A stretch of 64,000 bases of DNA from an uncultured Bacilli bacterium (GCA_934201705.1 CAKPXF010000007.1:26479-90478), one strand, 5' to 3'; counted from the first letter of the stretch, positions 16,942 to 26,163 are shown. Made by a program: numbers and translations. Notes: a model not told the origin generated them from the sequence alone.

Positions 16942-17060
16942 TGTCACATCTATCACGCCTGTCACGTGTCACAAAGGTAAATAGCTAAAAATATGGATAA
17001 AAGGTGCGTCTTAGGTTTAAAAAGGTGCAAAGTATCAAGTTTACTTATCTTTCACAATTA
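16942..17060 (+). repeat. Intergenic repeat GTCAC/GGTGCA, copy C
   Basis: TGTCACATCTATCACGCCTG, then TCACGTGTCAC, diverged GGTGCG and GGTGCA boxes, then AGTATCAAGTTTACTTATC. Most diverged of the three. It runs straight into a Fic gene fragment instead of a terminator, so its 3' side was replaced. Confidence 0.75.
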
Positions 17061-17398
17061 TATTAAGTGATATTGATAAGATGCCAGATAATACAATAGA
17101 ACAAATAGTAGATAAATATGTTGAAATGAATCTTGTCCATCCATTTATGGAAGGAAATGGCAAAGTAACAAGAATATGGTTAGACCAAATATTCATTCGC
17201 TTATTAAAGAAATGTGTTGATTGGTCAAAAATAGATAAAAAAGAATACTTAGATGCTATGAGTATTTCTCCATCTTCATCTAAACAAATATTTATGTTGA
17301 TTAAGAATGCACTAACTAGTGATTTTGAAAATAGAGAATTGATTATAAAAGATATTGATTATTATTACTATTATGAAGAAAACGATGGTGAAAAATGA
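17042..17398 (+). pseudogene. Fic protein fragment, 5'-truncated at repeat C
   Basis: The open frame runs in from within the repeat (...FTIILSDIDKMPDNTIEQIVDKY) and has a good Fic motif, HPFMEGNGK, followed by TRIWLDQIF and VDWSKIDKKEYLDAM. These match the C-terminal half of compact Fic adenylyltransferases. The N-terminal half is missing and ATG 17081 has no ribosome site. The recruiting His is present, unlike in the Fic protein just upstream, so this is a remnant of a different Fic lineage. The first codons may be repeat sequence and not Fic. Confidence 0.7.
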
Positions 17399-17460
17399 TA
17401 AAGCTATATTTGTAAAAAAAGATCTTTGATTTAGAAAATTACTTTTAAATAATAAAGGAA

Positions 17461-17573
17461 CTATGGCATATAACTATCGTTGTGGTTGAAATAATTATAC
17501 TTTAGAATTGCATACATTTAAAAAAGATATTTAACTTGTTATAAATGCGGTAAAAAGACTTGGTGCTTTAAAA
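17461..17573 (+). pseudogene. Possible zinc-ribbon protein remnant
   Basis: One frame reads YNYRCG-stop-NNYTLELHTFKKDI. A frame one base away continues as LTCYKCGKKTWCFK. Two C-x2-C-like pairs at zinc-ribbon spacing are broken by a TGA and a one-base shift. No other feature is supported between 17399 and 17798 apart from the ribosome site of the next gene. Confidence 0.35.
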
Positions 17574-17798
17574 AAATAAAGAAGAATAGATAAAGACCAT
17601 TTAACCTTTAATAGGTCAAAATTAAAAGACAAGGTTAATACTATATTAATAATGCTGATTGTAATAAAAGAAGAGTGAAAAACAATTTAGATGAGACTTA
17701 ATGATGAGAAGGACCTAATAATTAAAGTTGTGTATAGTTATTAAGTTTACGAATATAAAAGTAAGAAAAAAAACTAAAATAAAGGAGAGAACGATATT

Positions 17799-19028
17799 AT
17801 GAAGAAAGCATTTTTAAATAATATTAGAAGAGGTTTAGGCAGCGCATATATTGAGTTACGCGATTGCAAAAATAAAGATAAATATCTTAAAACTCTTATA
17901 TTTGCTTGCCTTCATGATTGTGCGTATGATTTAATGACCGAAGGACCTAAAAGTTACTATTTATATTCTTTAATAAAATTATATAATTTTGACACTCAAA
18001 AAAAGATAAGAGATTTGATTATTGATTCTTTAGATATTAAAGATTCACGTGGGCTAGTATTTCAAAAAATAGATTTGTTAATGAATTATTATTATGATGG
18101 TGATGAACAGGTATTAAATAATATTTTAAGTTATAGCAATACATTTATGGAAAAGACAGCTAGATGGGATAAATATAGGCTATCTGCTTTTGAAATTGTT
18201 GCTATTATTATTGATAGAGCTTTTGGCTTTAAAGAAACGAAAAAGATACTAAAATTTTTAAAAGATAAAAAACTTAATCAAGATTATTTTGGTTGGTATT
18301 TTGACAACTTAGGATTGCGTTATAAAAGTAAAATTGTTAAAGATTTTTTGAATGATTCTGATAATGAGAAACCAAAAGAGAATAATTATTCTTTAGATAT
18401 TTTATTGAATAGTGAAGATAGATTTTATATTTCATGCTATCCATTTAGAATAAATGAAAATGAGCTTAATAAAACAATTGAATACGTAAAAGCGACTAAT
18501 AATATATCTCATGTAAAGAAAATTTTATTAGCTTTTTCAGAAGAAAATTCAAATTATCATCTTCCAGTTGAAGTGTGTTTAAATTTATTAGTCAAGTATA
18601 ATGAAAATGATGAAATTGAAAATTTTGTTTATGATGTTTTAGAACACTATAAATCACCAATTGTTGAAAAATTAGGATTAAAGTTAATACATGAAAACAA
18701 ATATTTAATTCATGCTTTAATAATGATTTTTAGCAATTACTCAAAAAAGTATAAAGAAATTGTAGTTCAAACCTATAAAAAAATATCATTTTCATTTTAT
18801 GAATACAATCCTATTACACATGAAACAATAGATTTTATGAATCATAGAAGAAGTGGATATCCAGATGAAATTTTATATATCAATTATAAAAAATCATATG
18901 ATTCATTTTGTAGAGAATATATTTTTGATGTTATGAAAAAAAGGCATTTATTAAATCAAGCAATTATTGAAGAATGCAAATATGATTTTGAATATGAAAT
19001 AAGTTCAAAAGCTAAAAAAGTAAACTAA
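17799..19028 (+). CDS. Unknown alpha-helical repeat protein (HEAT-like)
   Basis: 409 residues, ATG behind AAAGGAGAGAACG. It is entirely helical by composition, with helix pairs of about 35-40 residues that recall HEAT or ARM-type solenoids (KKILLAFSEENSNYHLPVEV, LLVKYNENDEIENFVYDVLE). No enzymatic motif, signal peptide or membrane segment. It resembles hypothetical proteins of Firmicutes accessory regions, but I cannot name a family. It stands alone, flanked by degenerate sequence on both sides. Confidence 0.7.
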   Translation: MKKAFLNNIRRGLGSAYIELRDCKNKDKYLKTLIFACLHDCAYDLMTEGPKSYYLYSLIKLYNFDTQKKIRDLIIDSLDIKDSRGLVFQKIDLLMNYYYDGDEQVLNNILSYSNTFMEKTARWDKYRLSAFEIVAIIIDRAFGFKETKKILKFLKDKKLNQDYFGWYFDNLGLRYKSKIVKDFLNDSDNEKPKENNYSLDILLNSEDRFYISCYPFRINENELNKTIEYVKATNNISHVKKILLAFSEENSNYHLPVEVCLNLLVKYNENDEIENFVYDVLEHYKSPIVEKLGLKLIHENKYLIHALIMIFSNYSKKYKEIVVQTYKKISFSFYEYNPITHETIDFMNHRRSGYPDEILYINYKKSYDSFCREYIFDVMKKRHLLNQAIIEECKYDFEYEISSKAKKVN

Positions 19029-19491
19029 TTAATTTGATTATTAAAAATATAAAAGCAAAAAGATATTTTGATTTAACAATCATAATGAAATTAAGGTGAG
19101 GTCTATAGAAGAAATACAAAATTAATTATAATTTTATATAAGTAAATATAAATGTTGATTTACCATAGATAATGCTATACATTAATATTGATGGTGGTAA
19201 ATAAACAATGATGTATGATTTACAAACACTAAAAAAAATAATGATTATGAAAATATTAATCAGAAAATTAACCTTGAAAGTAAATATAATACGTATAAAA
19301 AGGAGTCTTTGTAGTGATGACATAAAGGGTGACGGCCCTATAATTGCCAATATTTGTTATTCGCCATCATATATTTTGTTTGAATATACTTGATTAATAC
19401 CTGAATACGTATCAGTTTATACATCTGCTTGCTTTAATAAGAAGAATAATAAAACTTATATATTAAATGAAACAAATATTAAATATAAAAT

Positions 19492-19516
19492 AGCTATGAA
19501 TGTAACATTCATAGCT
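19492..19516. repeat. Perfect 12-bp-arm palindrome
   Basis: AGCTATGAATGT and ACATTCATAGCT are separated by a single A. No U-tract follows, so it is not an ordinary terminator. It may be an operator or element end. Confidence 0.6.
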
Positions 19517-19708
19517 GAATTATTGAATGGAAAAGCAAATAATTGATTATACAGATTCGCAAATATAGTATTGAAATAAGTGCTTGCTTTTTTCAAAACA
19601 CCGAATTAAAATCTTTCAAAACACCGGAAATGATTAAAATCTATTAAATAGTAACAATAAATTACCTAAATTTAGAATGATTTTAACTAGCCATTGTATT
19701 TGCTATAA

Positions 19709-19772
19709 AACAAAAAAAAGGGATATTTGTTGTCCCAATTTCAGTATTGAAGGACTAACAATTTATTCCCTT
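19709..19772 (-). terminator. Terminator of the PepSY-sigma-anti-sigma operon
   Basis: On the minus strand AAAGGGAATA pairs with TATCCCTTT, with an inner stem (GTTAGTCC with GGGACAAC), and is followed by TTTTTTG, starting 14 bp after the last stop. Confidence 0.65.
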
Positions 19773-19785
19773 TATTAATATTTTT

Positions 19786-20319
19786 TTATTCTTTATTAAT
19801 TTCTAAAACTAATCCTGTTGTACCATTAATTTCAATTTCATAGACATTATATTTACATACTATATCGACAGTATATTTATAGTATGATTTTGATATTTTA
19901 TTTGATAATTCAAGCTTTCTTTTAATATCAACTATTCTTATATCATTGCTTTTTATATCATCATCATAGTTTAGTATATAATTTATAGAAATGCTTTTAG
20001 CATCATCATAGGTAATTGACATTGTTTTATTAGCATAGTCTGATCCAATTTTATAAACAGTACCAAATGAAGCTAAAAATAAAGCTAGTATTATAGATAA
20101 GGAAATAATTATTGTTTGAATAATTCTCTTTTTGTTATAGGCCTTTTTAGCTTTTTTAACATCTTTAATATCGGCTTCATTAAATATATCAGTGTTTTCC
20201 ATTTTATCAATAATTTCATTTAGCTTTTTAGCCTTATTTATTTCTTGCTCAATGTATTTAACTTCTTCTTCACTAGCCTCATTATTTAAGTATTTTTCGT
20301 ATATTTTTTCAAAGTCCAT
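19786..20319 (-). CDS. Anti-sigma-factor-like membrane protein with PepSY-like tail
   Basis: 177 residues. The N-terminal 60 residues (YLNNEASEEEVKYIEQEINK) form a short helical domain like those anti-sigma factors use to hold ECF sigma factors. One membrane segment follows (about 66-88; IIQTIIISLSIILALFLASF). The outer part (YDDAKSISINYILNYDD..., YEIEINGTTGLVLEINKE) resembles a PepSY domain, also found in the lipoprotein of this operon. It overlaps the sigma gene by 11 bp. The role as anti-sigma is inferred from architecture and coupling. Confidence 0.75.
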   Translation of the reverse strand: MDFEKIYEKYLNNEASEEEVKYIEQEINKAKKLNEIIDKMENTDIFNEADIKDVKKAKKAYNKKRIIQTIIISLSIILALFLASFGTVYKIGSDYANKTMSITYDDAKSISINYILNYDDDIKSNDIRIVDIKRKLELSNKISKSYYKYTVDIVCKYNVYEIEINGTTGLVLEINKE

Positions 20320-20800
20320 AATTATTCACCTCCAAGATTGTTCTTAGCTTTTCTTTAGCTCTATAAAGCATAACCTTAATAGCATTTTCATTTTTATTAG
20401 TTAGTTTGGCGATATGACTAATTGGCATACTTTCAAAGTAAAACAATATTATTACTTCTTTGTAGGAATTATCTAATAAGCTTATAGCATGATATAAAGC
20501 TTTATATCTTTCATCTTTAATAATCTTATCAATAATACTTTCACTTTCATCCTTTATTTTATTATCTAATTCAACAATGCTTTTTTGCTTGTTAAAATGA
20601 TTATAATATAAATTACGGCAAATTGTTAAGAGCCATGATTTAAAATTTCTTATAGAATCATCAGCAGTATTTAAAGCTTTATAAAAAGCATCAGAGAGGA
20701 TTTCCTCTGCTAATGCTTTGTTATTAGATAAGCTAAGTAAATAAAGCAATGCTTCATTATAATGTTTTTTAAATAATAGCTCTATAACATCATTTTTCAT
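20309..20800 (-). CDS. ECF RNA polymerase sigma factor
   Basis: 163 residues. Sigma region 2 (AEEILSDAFYKALNTADDSI, FKSWLLTICRNLYYNHF) and region 4 (LLDNSYKEVIILFYFESMPI, SHIAKLTNKNENAIKVMLYR) are both clear. Standard ECF length. It starts 1 bp after the lipoprotein stop and overlaps the anti-sigma gene. It probably directs its own operon from the promoter at 21825-21854. Confidence 0.9.
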   Translation of the reverse strand: MKNDVIELLFKKHYNEALLYLLSLSNNKALAEEILSDAFYKALNTADDSIRNFKSWLLTICRNLYYNHFNKQKSIVELDNKIKDESESIIDKIIKDERYKALYHAISLLDNSYKEVIILFYFESMPISHIAKLTNKNENAIKVMLYRAKEKLRTILEVNNYGL

Positions 20801-20801
20801 A

Positions 20802-21791
20802 CTAATCTTCTTCTATTTCTACTTCAATTACCTTTCCAGTTTTTGCATCAATTTTGTATTCATATTCCATTTTATTATATTTGAATTCTATTTCATAAAC
20901 ATATACACCATCATCCTTATCAAGCTTTGACTTTGTAAATATTACATCGCTTGCTTTTAATGAAGCATGGCTTAAAGCAATTTCTTTTGCTTCATCTAGT
21001 GATATTAGACTTGTTTGATCTTGCTTAGTATCATTTTCCTTTTTCATTTCAATAATTTCACCAGTTGTAGCATTTACTACGAATCTGTATTTGACATTAT
21101 CAGCTACAAATTTAACCTTATAGACTAATGCTAGCTTTTCACGATCAACCTTTATTTGTGTAAATGTAGCATCAGCTATATTTACTTTATTTAACACTAT
21201 TTCTTTAATTTTGTCTACATCTAATACGTTAGCTCCATTAAAAATATATGTTATATCATTAACATCCTTTTGATAAATGCTTCCAGTGATAGCATCAATA
21301 TCATATTCATATTTAGTAAAGTTATATTCAAATTCAACCTCATATAGATATTTACCATCATCAAAGTCAAATTCTGTTTCAAGCTTACTTAATTGCTCTA
21401 ATTGACAATTTGCGTCAGTAAATGCTATTTCTTGAGCTTTGTCTATACCAATATATGAATTATTGTTTTTATCATATGGTGAAGATGGTTGACTGTTAAT
21501 ATCAACATTAACATCATTAATAGTTATTTTTTCAATTGATGATGTTGTTATATTAATTATATAAACATATTTAATATTATCAACAAATATTTCTACCTTA
21601 AATGTTTGATTTTCATCTGTATAATTATCAGCCTTTGTCGCTGTAATTAATAAATCACTATTTTCTTGTAAACCAACATTTCTTAAAGCTATTTCTTTTG
21701 CTTGTGTTTGTGCTACATTTGCTTGTGTATTACATCCTGTAACTAATAATGTTCCTAAAAGTCCTACTGCATAAAATAAATTTTTCTTCAT
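20802..21791 (-). CDS. Secreted lipoprotein with repeated PepSY domains
   Basis: 329 residues. Signal peptide with lipobox (LLGTLLVTGC, Cys 20). Four PepSY-type repeats follow at about 75-80-residue spacing, each with the pattern ALxxA...YEVEFxxxxxxYEYxIDAxTGxI (ending EKITINDV, SIYQKDVND, EIIEMKKE, KVIEVEIEED). PepSY domains bind or inhibit peptidases, or sense at the cell surface. First gene of the ECF operon, which suggests it is a stress-induced envelope effector or a sensor input for the anti-sigma factor, which carries a similar domain. Confidence 0.85.
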   Translation of the reverse strand: MKKNLFYAVGLLGTLLVTGCNTQANVAQTQAKEIALRNVGLQENSDLLITATKADNYTDENQTFKVEIFVDNIKYVYIINITTSSIEKITINDVNVDINSQPSSPYDKNNNSYIGIDKAQEIAFTDANCQLEQLSKLETEFDFDDGKYLYEVEFEYNFTKYEYDIDAITGSIYQKDVNDITYIFNGANVLDVDKIKEIVLNKVNIADATFTQIKVDREKLALVYKVKFVADNVKYRFVVNATTGEIIEMKKENDTKQDQTSLISLDEAKEIALSHASLKASDVIFTKSKLDKDDGVYVYEIEFKYNKMEYEYKIDAKTGKVIEVEIEED

Positions 21792-21824
21792 AATTTTCTT
21801 TCCTTTCTTTATGTCCTTTCATAT

Positions 21825-21854
21825 ATAAGACAAATGAAAATGAAAAAGGTTACA
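21825..21854 (-). promoter_or_regulatory. ECF-type promoter of the PepSY-sigma operon
   Basis: On the minus strand a -35-like TGTAACCTTTTTC and a -10-like GTCTTAT are separated so that GTAACC and GTC lie 16 bp apart, the usual ECF spacing. It lies about 35 bp from the first gene. This pattern supports autoregulation by the operon's own sigma factor. Confidence 0.6.
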
Positions 21855-21882
21855 GAAAAAATAAAAAAAATTTTTAAATGTA

Positions 21883-21913
21883 TTGACTTAGAGCTAATTC
21901 GAGCTCTTATAAT
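21883..21913 (+). promoter_or_regulatory. Promoter-like site with AGAGCT inverted repeat
   Basis: TTGACT and TATAAT flank the repeat AGAGCT-6 bp-AGCTCT. The spacing (19 bp, or 18 to TTATAA) is slightly long, as for activator-dependent promoters. The nearest gene in this direction, the flavoprotein at 22138, is 225 bp away. Confidence 0.45.
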
Positions 21914-22137
21914 ATATACATGGAAGTGAATTATATAATATTAGAAATATAACAATAAGATATTATTAATTCATGGCGAAAATGTTCATTCTAGATTTTA
22001 TAGTTGAAAAGCACTTAAATAATTAAAGGGTGACAATAAAAAACTATATTTTTAAGAATGTAGTTCATAAAGACTCTATTTGACAAAATAGAAAAATTTA
22101 TTAAAGAGCATAAAAATAAGAAAAGAGGAAAAATGAT

Positions 22138-22680
22138 ATGTCTAAAAAAATATTAATTATTTCAACAAGCTTAAGAGGTGGAAGTAATTCTGAAATATTA
22201 GCTAAAGAATGTGAAAGAGGAGCTTTAGCTAATTCAAATGATGTTGAATATATTTCCTTAAAAGATAAAAAGATTAATTATTGTATAGGATGCTTATCAT
22301 GTCAAGCAACTAATAAATGTGTTTTAAATGATGATGTTGCTTCTATTATGGAAAAGGTTAAAAATGCTGAAGTGATAGTCTTTGTAACACCAATTTATTA
22401 TTATGAAATGTCAGGACAAATGAAAACACTTCTTGATAGATTAAATCCTTTATATACTGCTGATTATAAGTTTAAAGATATCTATATGATAGCAACAGCT
22501 GCTGAAGATGCTTTAACTACCTTTGATAAGGCTTATAATGGCTTACAAGGTTGGGTTGATTGCTTTCCTAAAGCTACTTTAAAAGGTATTTTAAAAGCTG
22601 GTGGATTTGATGAAGCTAATTTAGTTAAAAGCAATGAAAAAATACTAAAAGAAGCTTATAAATTTGGTGAAAAATTATAA
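22138..22680 (+). CDS. Iron-sulfur flavoprotein / NADPH-dependent FMN reductase family
   Basis: 180 residues. Flavodoxin-like start (ILIISTSLRGGSNSEILAKE, FMN phosphate loop), then C-x2-C-x2-C-x5-C (CIGCLSCQATNKC), the compact cluster motif of Isf-type iron-sulfur flavoproteins. VFVTPIYYYEMSGQMKTLLD is the conserved flavin-contact segment. It is a cytoplasmic electron-transfer enzyme, possibly protecting against oxygen or quinone stress. Single gene with AAGAGG ribosome site, divergent from the sigma operon. Confidence 0.88.
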   Translation: MSKKILIISTSLRGGSNSEILAKECERGALANSNDVEYISLKDKKINYCIGCLSCQATNKCVLNDDVASIMEKVKNAEVIVFVTPIYYYEMSGQMKTLLDRLNPLYTADYKFKDIYMIATAAEDALTTFDKAYNGLQGWVDCFPKATLKGILKAGGFDEANLVKSNEKILKEAYKFGEKL

Positions 22681-22967
22681 GAAATAAAGTCGTAAAAATC
22701 ATAACTTTTTTACAATTTAATATTTACTCACAAAAGATTTAATTAAAAATAGCTTTTATAATTACAAATAAACAAGTAAATATTACAAAGAATAAAGAAA
22801 TATTCAAAAACAAAAACATATGTGATAAAATACATGATAAGAACAAAATATTTTTTTGAATTTTATTCTGTATTACATTATGATAATTTCATTTATCATA
22901 AAACTAATAAAATATTTAAGCTGTTTAATTATATTTTTCATTCATTTAAAGAAAGGTAATAGGAGTT

Positions 22968-25139
22968 ATGAAAAAGGAAATTTTTGATCAATTAATTAAT
23001 GATTTTAAAGAAAGCGATTGTATTAATATTGATTTTAATTCACATGAAGAAATGAAATATGTTTATTTATATGCATATTATTATTATGGAAATAATGATA
23101 TAGATAACTGTATCGATATAGAAAATGGAATAAATTTTTCTAAAAAAAATGATAATTGCTTATATGGTGGTTTTAAAGATAATAAATCAGATGAAGAAAC
23201 TTTAGATTTATTAACTGCACTTTATCAAGGAGATAATTCATTCTTTGACAAAGATAGAGTTTCAATAATACTATCAAAGATTGATATTATTTTGATGCAA
23301 TATAAAAGTAAAACTTTTAATCAAACGGTTGAAACTAGTCGGATAGATGATTACTTAAATTCAAATTTTAACCAAAGAATATGCATAAAATTAATATCTA
23401 ATTATAAGCCTGAATCAGCAGCTGAAAAAGAGAATATTATTGCTTCTATAAAACAAGAATTTCACTCTCATTTTCCACAAAATTTGTTTGTTCAAATTAT
23501 ATTTGAAGATGATTTAGAAGAATTGGTTGATTCAGGAAATAGTGTTAAAGAATCAGTTGATAAGTGTTTTTTGAGGCTTGATAAACCTAACAATTATTTA
23601 GAATACGGTGGCGAAAAGTCGATAATAGTAAATATTAAAGCTTCTTCTTTAAAAGAAAATTATATGCTTTATGGGAAAAATGGACTATTTGCAATGAATT
23701 TACGCCTTTATGTTAAAAGTCAAAAAGTTGATAGTGGCATTGAAAATTCTATAAAAGAAAATGGTGAGAATTTTTGGTACAAAAATAACGGAGTTATATT
23801 TGTTTGCGATGACTATAAAATAAGTGACACAGTACTTACACTTATAAATTGCTCTATTGTTAATGGTGGTCAAACAACGAGAATGATTGGTGAAACAAAG
23901 TTCGAAGATGACTTTTTACTTATTTGTAAAGTTGTAAAAAACAAGTACAATAATTTAATTGATAAAACATCATTTGTTGCGGCTGTTGCAGAAGCAAGTA
24001 ATACACAAAAGCCTATTAAAGCACAAGATTTAATAGCTAATAGAACTGAACAAAGGCTTATTAAAAATCAATTAATAAGTGCAAATGTGTTTGTTACTAT
24101 TAAGCGTGGAGAAATTCCAAATAAAGAAATTTATAAAGAACCTTGGCAAAAAACAACAAATACAAATTTAGCGCAATTGATTTATTCTGGAGTATATCAG
24201 TGCCCTGGAGTTTCAAGAAATTCTCCAACAAGTTTATTTACAAATCAACAAAAATATGATCAGATATTTGGAACAGAATATGATTCAAATTTTTTAGTTG
24301 ATTTATTATATATACAAAGTCATTATAAAAAATGGTCTAAGAAGGTTTCAAATATTCAACTAAATCAAGAACTATCTGAAGAAGACAAAGATGACAAAAG
24401 AATTGAAAAAGGACTTGTAAAAAATGGCGCATTTTATATTGAAGCTATGATATTACTTATAGCAAAATTAAATTTTTCTCCAAAATTATTGGAATTATTA
24501 AATGATAATATTTCTAATGAAGTTATGTTCAAAAAACTATATCAAGGTTTAACGTTTAAACATAGAATATTTAATTGTGAGTTTGCGCAATGTACTAAAG
24601 CTATGTATGAACTCTTTGATTTCATAGTTGGACAATATTTTAAACCGGTTTATAAAATTGTAAAGGAAATGAATCCAGCACTTGTATATTCGAATTTTAC
24701 TAAAACAGATACTTACTACACACAAATTGTTAAATATATAGTTAGGGAATTTTCTATTTGCGTTCCATCAAAACTAAATACCATTATTGAAAAATTATTT
24801 TATAAAGAAAACGAAAATGACAAGAAAAATAGCAATGAATTATTAGAGTTTTGTGTTTCCTATGTAACAAATGAGGATATAAGTAGTGACAATTTGGAAG
24901 ATCCACTTGATGTGCAATTATATGAAGCATTAAAAAAATTTAGAACAGATGAATTTACTAGAAGAAAAATAAAAGCATATTATGTGTTTACAGACAAGGA
25001 ACTAATGAACATTATTGAATTAAAACCAACAACTATAGAAGAATTAAGAGATTATAATTGTTTCAAATATAATAAGGAAATTAAAGAAAAGTTATATGGA
25101 TCTGAAATTGTGAAAATAGTAAGTCGTTATTTGCATTAA
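22968..25139 (+). CDS. AIPR family protein (abortive infection phage resistance)
   Basis: 723 residues, ATG behind AGGAGTT. The central segment carries the AIPR signature: NFWYKNNGVIFVCDD, LINCSIVNGGQTTRMI and AEASNTQKPIKAQDL. The N-terminal 200 residues and the helical C-terminus are less conserved. AIPR proteins (PF10592) are linked to phage defence and often accompany restriction or other defence genes. The downstream NERD nuclease and PLD-helicase genes fit that. Mode of action not shown. Confidence 0.85.
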   Translation: MKKEIFDQLINDFKESDCINIDFNSHEEMKYVYLYAYYYYGNNDIDNCIDIENGINFSKKNDNCLYGGFKDNKSDEETLDLLTALYQGDNSFFDKDRVSIILSKIDIILMQYKSKTFNQTVETSRIDDYLNSNFNQRICIKLISNYKPESAAEKENIIASIKQEFHSHFPQNLFVQIIFEDDLEELVDSGNSVKESVDKCFLRLDKPNNYLEYGGEKSIIVNIKASSLKENYMLYGKNGLFAMNLRLYVKSQKVDSGIENSIKENGENFWYKNNGVIFVCDDYKISDTVLTLINCSIVNGGQTTRMIGETKFEDDFLLICKVVKNKYNNLIDKTSFVAAVAEASNTQKPIKAQDLIANRTEQRLIKNQLISANVFVTIKRGEIPNKEIYKEPWQKTTNTNLAQLIYSGVYQCPGVSRNSPTSLFTNQQKYDQIFGTEYDSNFLVDLLYIQSHYKKWSKKVSNIQLNQELSEEDKDDKRIEKGLVKNGAFYIEAMILLIAKLNFSPKLLELLNDNISNEVMFKKLYQGLTFKHRIFNCEFAQCTKAMYELFDFIVGQYFKPVYKIVKEMNPALVYSNFTKTDTYYTQIVKYIVREFSICVPSKLNTIIEKLFYKENENDKKNSNELLEFCVSYVTNEDISSDNLEDPLDVQLYEALKKFRTDEFTRRKIKAYYVFTDKELMNIIELKPTTIEELRDYNCFKYNKEIKEKLYGSEIVKIVSRYLH

Positions 25140-25159
25140 TATATAAGTAAAAGAGAATT

Positions 25160-25196
25160 TATGCAAAGGAGGCGAATTTTTGAACATAACAAAATA
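25160..25196 (+). other. Orphan ribosome-binding site with five-codon frame
   Basis: CAAAGGAGGCGAATTTTTG is a strong Shine-Dalgarno followed by TTG and only four more codons before TAA. It may be a leader peptide or the scar of a lost gene upstream of the NERD gene, which itself has no good ribosome site. Confidence 0.35.
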
Positions 25197-25239
25197 ATAA
25201 CTTAAGTAAAGTTATTAAATATTATTTGTTCAAAAAAAT

Positions 25240-25953
25240 ATGGGTTTAGTAAAAAAAATCGTAAAATCAGTATTTAAACCAGTTATTAATAATTATAAAG
25301 GAGAAGTCGGCGAAGCAAAAGTAAATTCAAAGTTAAATCCTTTACTTTTTGGCAAAGTTGAACATAAGCAAATTAATGACTTTATAATAATTGATAACAA
25401 TGGCAAAAGTCATCAAATAGATCACATAGAAATTAGACATAATGGTATTTTTTGCATAGAGACAAAAAATTATATTGGTTGGATATTTGGAAATGATACA
25501 TCAGATAAATGGATGCAGTCCCTATATACTGGGGAAAAGCACTACTTTACGAATCCAATTAAGCAAAATAAATCACACATTTATCATTTGTCTAATATTC
25601 TTGAAAAAAAATATCATTTTATTTGTTTAGTGGTAATGGTACAAAATAATGCGGATAGAATTCACTCTAACAGCGTAGTTAATTTGCGTGATTTAAAGAA
25701 TTATTTGAAGTATTACGATGATGGAACATATTATACAACTGAAGAAATGGAAAATATTTATAATACCTTGATAAGTAAACGTGCATGTATTACTAAAAAG
25801 GAACATGTTCAAAATATTGAAAGCACACAAAGACAAATAAACGAAGGTATTTGTCCAAGATGTGGAGGGCAACTTGTAAAAAGATGTGGTACATATGGCG
25901 AGTTTATAGGGTGCTCTAACTATCCTAATTGTAAATTTACAATGAAGAATTAA
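25240..25953 (+). CDS. NERD-domain nuclease-related protein with topoisomerase-type zinc finger
   Basis: 237 residues. NERD domain at about 20-140: GEVGEAKV, HQIDHIEIRHNGIFCIETKN and IFGNDTSDKWMQ, with the conserved Asp and ExK set of a PD-(D/E)xK-like fold. The C-terminal C4 zinc finger (CPRCGGQLVKRCG, GCSNYPNCKF) is of the type I topoisomerase kind. Likely DNA-binding or DNA-processing; placement between AIPR and a PLD-helicase suggests defence. The start at 25240 lacks a clear ribosome site, which is unusual here. Confidence 0.85.
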   Translation: MGLVKKIVKSVFKPVINNYKGEVGEAKVNSKLNPLLFGKVEHKQINDFIIIDNNGKSHQIDHIEIRHNGIFCIETKNYIGWIFGNDTSDKWMQSLYTGEKHYFTNPIKQNKSHIYHLSNILEKKYHFICLVVMVQNNADRIHSNSVVNLRDLKNYLKYYDDGTYYTTEEMENIYNTLISKRACITKKEHVQNIESTQRQINEGICPRCGGQLVKRCGTYGEFIGCSNYPNCKFTMKN

Positions 25954-26163
25954 TGGTGATATCTAATCTATACGACTTTTATTTAGTATTGTTTTGAAAT
26001 TATTAGATGTCGCATTTTTAAGCCATTCAGTAAAAAAATAATAAAAAACTCTCGAAATATCATGGACTTTTGCGAAACATTAATGATAGAATTGCTGTAA
26101 GAAAAGTGATTTTCTAAATTTATTTATGAAATTTCGTGATAATCATCAATGGGAGAAGTGAGT

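Larger units (their letters stand above)
19029..19785. other. Gene-poor stretch with a long palindrome and a direct repeat
   Basis: No convincing gene; a 61-codon open frame near 19208 has no ribosome site. It holds a perfect 25-nt palindrome (19492-19516; arms AGCTATGAATGT), two copies of TTTCAAAACACCG 23 bp apart (19591 and 19614), and the terminator of the minus-strand sigma operon. Confidence 0.6.

Noticed and set aside
5459..17060. Dispersed repeats as ordinary insertion-sequence ends
   Set aside because: Copies are in the same orientation, show no terminal inverted repeats or transposase between them and stop at terminators.
19208..19393. 61-aa frame between the helical-repeat gene and the sigma operon
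   Set aside because: No ribosome site, biased composition and no family resemblance.
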